NCBI GenBank assembly: GCA_903902325.1
Contig: CAIUUO010000066.1
Span: 29,117-93,116, forward strand
DNA: 64,000 nt
Direction of reading: 5' to 3'
Source: an uncultured Bacteroidia bacterium
GTDB taxonomy: Bacteria > Bacteroidota > Bacteroidia > Bacteroidales > Prolixibacteraceae
Below, piece after piece: positions 61,171 to 64,000 of this stretch (position 1 is its first letter; each line of letters begins with the position of its first letter). The position numbers were made by a program, and so were the translations under genes. The notes beneath the pieces were generated by a model. That model saw only the letters and a program-made list of their open reading frames with translations, was not told the DNA's origin and did not search any database.

Positions 61171-64000
61171 ATTTTGAAATCCAAATGAATGATTGTCCCT
61201 TTGCCCGCATGTGAATGAATGGAAAGAATAATATTTGAATCAACGGCCCTCCGCCTTATGTTAATTAGTCCGTTGCCATGTGAATCCTTCAAGTGAAGAT
61301 TCATTTCATCAAATCCGATGCCATCGTCCATCAAAGTTATTGAACAGGTATGATCATTTACATAAGCCAGTAATGTAACACTTTTGGCTCTGGCATGCTT
61401 GATAATGTTGTGTGTGGCCTCTTTCAAAATCAGGAAAGTATCATTTTTCAGTTCATCCGGGAGCACGATTGCCTGTTCAGGCATATTGATTTCGGCCTGA
61501 TAGTGAATCCCGTTGTCAACAAAGGTCTCATACAAATGGTTGTTGGCTTTGGCCAGGAGTCCCTGTAGGGAATCGTTCTTGGGAGAGGTCATCCAGATGA
61601 TGTCTGTAATGGACTGAAGGGCAGATTGTGTCAGGTCTGCAATTTTGGAAGACAGATTTTTTGATTTGACAGGATCCTCCATCCGTTTTAAGGTATCAGA
61701 ATAAATCGAAATACTTCCGAGGGTAGATGCCAGGTCATCGTGAAGGTCGCGGGAGATCTTTTCGCGCAGTTTCATCCTTTGCAGGGTGACATTTCTGGAG
61801 ATCTGCATCCGCTCTGTAATTAAATGCATAATTATCATGGGAACGACAACAATAATGACAGGAAGGAAAAATAATATTACGGATGAGGAAAAAATAAAAA
61901 GTAAATTCAATACAAAAAAACCAATAAAGAACAGAAAAACAGAACTCCTTCTAATCCAGAGAATACGTCCTTTGCCTTGCACAGATGTCCTGTAATAGAC
62001 AAGAAAAAAGAAAAGGACACAGGCAATTTTTAAAAACTCCCTGCGAATTTCGGGATCTTTAAAGGCACGGAGGATCGATTTTTTGCAATGGGTGAAAAAT
62101 GCGCTCAAACCTGTCTGTTCCTTAACAATAAGAGTTCCGGGCTTCAAATCATCAATTCTCATTTCACTGCCGAGGTATGGAAATTTGATCAATGCGAAAT
62201 AGTTAAATTCCGGAAATAGCGGGAATATAGCTTCTTTGGCAGATATGGAGGCATAACCGCCGCCGCCACTTATCTCCTGGAAACCTGCCAGCGTTTCTCC
62301 TGAAGTTTTGTTTTTGATATAAAGATATATTCTTGCACCTATTGCATCTCGATTGGAAAGTGTTCCTTCCAATTTAAATTTGATGTTATTCTTGTTACGG
62401 TTCTGGTTCAAGAAGACTTTGCTGCTTCCTCCCAGATAATTCGCCGCATAAATGTCCACATTCCCGTCATTGTCAAGGTCGCCAACGGCAGCACCCGTCG
62501 AATAGCCGCTAAATTCGGCTCCCATATCGGTGGAAACATCCGAAAAATATTTACCTGAAATATTTTTATACAGGATATTTTCTCCAACGTTGGTCAGGTA
62601 AAGATCCTTGAATCCATCCTGGTCAAAATCGGCAAAGACGCCTCCATTGGATAAGAACACCTTTTTCTGGAAATACTTGTCCGTAACATCCCTGAATTTC
62701 CCGCGACCGTCGTTCAGATATAGTTTATTGGTATCATTCCTGTTGGCGATGAAAAGGTCAGGAAATCCGTCGTTATTGATATCTGCAAAACTTACCCCGT
62801 TACTTTTTACCGGCGGAGATTTAGCGAGATCTGTCTGCGCAGTGATCTCACGGAATTTAATCACACCATTCCGTGTCTCATTCAAATAAATCCGGTTCTG
62901 TCCGTACCAGAATGTGACGCACAAATCGGGATACCCATCATTGTTGATATCGCTGAATGAGGCACACGATCCGCCGGAAATTGTTTCGAGCCCGGCACTC
63001 ACAGTGATATCTGTAAAATGGCCGGTTCCGTCGTTGTGCAAAAGTTTGTTTGAAGCATTTTCACTCGTGACATAGAGGTCAACGGATCCATCCAGATCGA
63101 CATCCGCGAAAGCAGCGGCAGTCGAACGGTTAAAATTCTCACAAGCGCGGTAAGGTTGATCGGAAACATCTCTGAAAACTCCGTTTCCATCGTTCAATAA
63201 AAGTCTGTTTCTGGAATTTAGGTGACAAATATAAATATCCTCATCACCATCGTTGTCAACGTCAGCAACAGTAACCCCAAGTTTTAATTCTGAAAAATTT
63301 GAACCATTTTCATTATTTGTAGCTCCATCTGTTTTTCGGATAAAACCTTCCTCTCTGAAAAAATTACTGTTCACCCTTTCGCCAGGATTTTTAATTTCGC
63401 TTATATACAAGCGGTTAACGTCGGATATGCACACTGAAAAAATGTCAATCCTGTTGTCCCCGTTAAAGTCGGCCATCGCAACGCCATATTCGTTGTCGAG
63501 ATCGATGCTGTAATTGGTCAGTTTGAAGGAAGAAAAACCGGGATTTGTTTTTTGGTAGGGTGGAAAAACCTTGGCGCCATGATACAGGATCAATCCTTCA
63601 TTTCCTGCAATCCATACCTCATCGTCGCCGACAACAGAAATATCCCTGAGAGTATATTTTTCTTTCAGGGAATAATCAATCAGGCGACCATCCCTGAATT
63701 TCAGAATTTCAGATTGGGGACCAATCAGCCAGATGTCAAATTTCGATGTAACAAAAATTTTATCCACTTTTCTGAATTCATTGTTGACTGAAAGTATCCT
63801 GAATATCTGATCGTTGAAACCAATCAGTTCATCATCGCACAAGGCATATCCAAGTTTCTCCCCTACAATCTGAAAATCACATACTTTTTTATCTTTTAAT
63901 ATACGCCTGTATCCTTTCCCATCATACACGAATAATTCATTCTTGTCAGTAAGTATCCAAAAAAGCTTGTTGTTTCTGGCAATCAGCTTTCGGATGACGG
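61167..64000 (-). CDS. sensor histidine kinase with propeller and FG-GAP/VCBS repeats (N-terminus beyond right edge)
   Basis: The frame is open to the window edge (at least 943 residues). Visible domains, in order: two-component-regulator-propeller-like strands (DIWLIGPQ, DEVWIAGNEGLILYHG); about seven FG-GAP/VCBS repeats with Ca-binding DxDxDG loops (DFNGDNRID, DVDNDGDED, DVDLDGSVD, DINNDGYPD, DINNDGFPD, DFDQDGFKD, DLDNDGNVD); a beta domain; about three membrane segments; HisKA_3 with the phospho-His in SRDLHDDLAST; and a HATPase domain (DDGIGFD, GNGLINIRRRA). The periplasmic part would be outside the inner membrane. Partner: regulator at 60479. Confidence 0.9.
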   Translation of the reverse strand, partial: VIRKLIARNNKLFWILTDKNELFVYDGKGYRRILKDKKVCDFQIVGEKLGYALCDDELIGFNDQIFRILSVNNEFRKVDKIFVTSKFDIWLIGPQSEILKFRDGRLIDYSLKEKYTLRDISVVGDDEVWIAGNEGLILYHGAKVFPPYQKTNPGFSSFKLTNYSIDLDNEYGVAMADFNGDNRIDIFSVCISDVNRLYISEIKNPGERVNSNFFREEGFIRKTDGATNNENGSNFSELKLGVTVADVDNDGDEDIYICHLNSRNRLLLNDGNGVFRDVSDQPYRACENFNRSTAAAFADVDLDGSVDLYVTSENASNKLLHNDGTGHFTDITVSAGLETISGGSCASFSDINNDGYPDLCVTFWYGQNRIYLNETRNGVIKFREITAQTDLAKSPPVKSNGVSFADINNDGFPDLFIANRNDTNKLYLNDGRGKFRDVTDKYFQKKVFLSNGGVFADFDQDGFKDLYLTNVGENILYKNISGKYFSDVSTDMGAEFSGYSTGAAVGDLDNDGNVDIYAANYLGGSSKVFLNQNRNKNNIKFKLEGTLSNRDAIGARIYLYIKNKTSGETLAGFQEISGGGGYASISAKEAIFPLFPEFNYFALIKFPYLGSEMRIDDLKPGTLIVKEQTGLSAFFTHCKKSILRAFKDPEIRREFLKIACVLFFFLVYYRTSVQGKGRILWIRRSSVFLFFIGFFVLNLLFIFSSSVILFFLPVIIVVVPMIIMHLITERMQISRNVTLQRMKLREKISRDLHDDLASTLGSISIYSDTLKRMEDPVKSKNLSSKIADLTQSALQSITDIIWMTSPKNDSLQGLLAKANNHLYETFVDNGIHYQAEINMPEQAIVLPDELKNDTFLILKEATHNIIKHARAKSVTLLAYVNDHTCSITLMDDGIGFDEMNLHLKDSHGNGLINIRRRAVDSNIILSIHSHAGKGTIIHLDFKI

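Noticed and set aside
1..64000. tRNA or rRNA genes
   Set aside because: No cloverleaf with T-loop GGTTCGA-type and CCA-end context, and no rRNA-like conserved blocks, were found by eye; a covariance search would be more sensitive.

Overview
This window reads as a chromosome segment of an anaerobic or fermentative member of the Bacteroidota, most likely Bacteroidales-like. The evidence is an 11-subunit nuo cluster without nuoEFG, a split LysO exporter, a CzcA pump fused to an outer-membrane channel, two-gene GH29/sialate-esterase glycan clusters, sensor kinases with giant periplasmic domains, and promoter-like TAnnTTTG boxes. No rRNA, tRNA or CRISPR array was seen.

Layout. 1-8.7 kb: metal-stress block, with a sensor kinase (cut by the left edge) divergent from an OmpR-type regulator, a CDF exporter, and a DUF6660-like/CzcA-CzcC/CzcB efflux operon. 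8.8-9.6 kb: a UspA-like protein. 9.85-19.95 kb: nuoABCDHIJKLMN. 20-21.7 kb: small hypothetical, membrane and lipoprotein genes. 21.9-30.5 kb: aromatic amino-acid block (porin-like protein, PaaK, ACT protein, PheA, flavodoxin, aminotransferase). It is interrupted at 25.06-27.65 kb by an AT-rich accessory island bounded by two copies of a REP/RAYT element and a leftover fragment of an ACT gene. 30.6-37.8 kb: 2-oxoacid:ferredoxin oxidoreductase (four subunits), a candidate small RNA, an AT-rich toxin-like gene, a nucleoside transporter and an ADP-forming acyl-CoA synthetase. 38-49 kb: mixed housekeeping and envelope genes (transglutaminase lipoprotein, OlsF-like acyltransferase, YgiQ radical SAM, esterase, YeeE/TsuA transporter, rhamnulokinase, LysO pair, thioesterase). 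49-53 kb: AddA/RecB-like helicase-nuclease and AlaX. 53.1-55.3 kb: ECF sigma/anti-sigma/DUF4097 operon with its own promoter. 55.5-60 kb: TlpA-like thioredoxin, alpha-L-fucosidase and sialate O-acetylesterase. 60.5-64 kb: LuxR-type regulator and an FG-GAP-repeat sensor kinase cut by the right edge.

How it may fit together. Ferredoxin reduced by the 2-oxoacid oxidoreductase, or a flavodoxin, could feed the NuoEFG-less complex I. The ADP-forming synthetase could recover ATP from the acyl-CoA produced. PaaK, PheA, the aminotransferase and the ACT protein point to aromatic acid/phenylalanine interconversion.

The most unusual signal is not a gene. At least 16 intergenic sites carry short periodic repeats with 7-9 (sometimes ~10) nt units, often as long inverted arms. 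All lie at or immediately after a stop codon. Several unit sequences recur at two or more distant loci. A second strong candidate is a ~60-nt transcript unit at 33.6 kb (canonical promoter plus a 16-bp terminator hairpin) whose terminator overlaps the 3' end of an AT-rich, apparently acquired gene.
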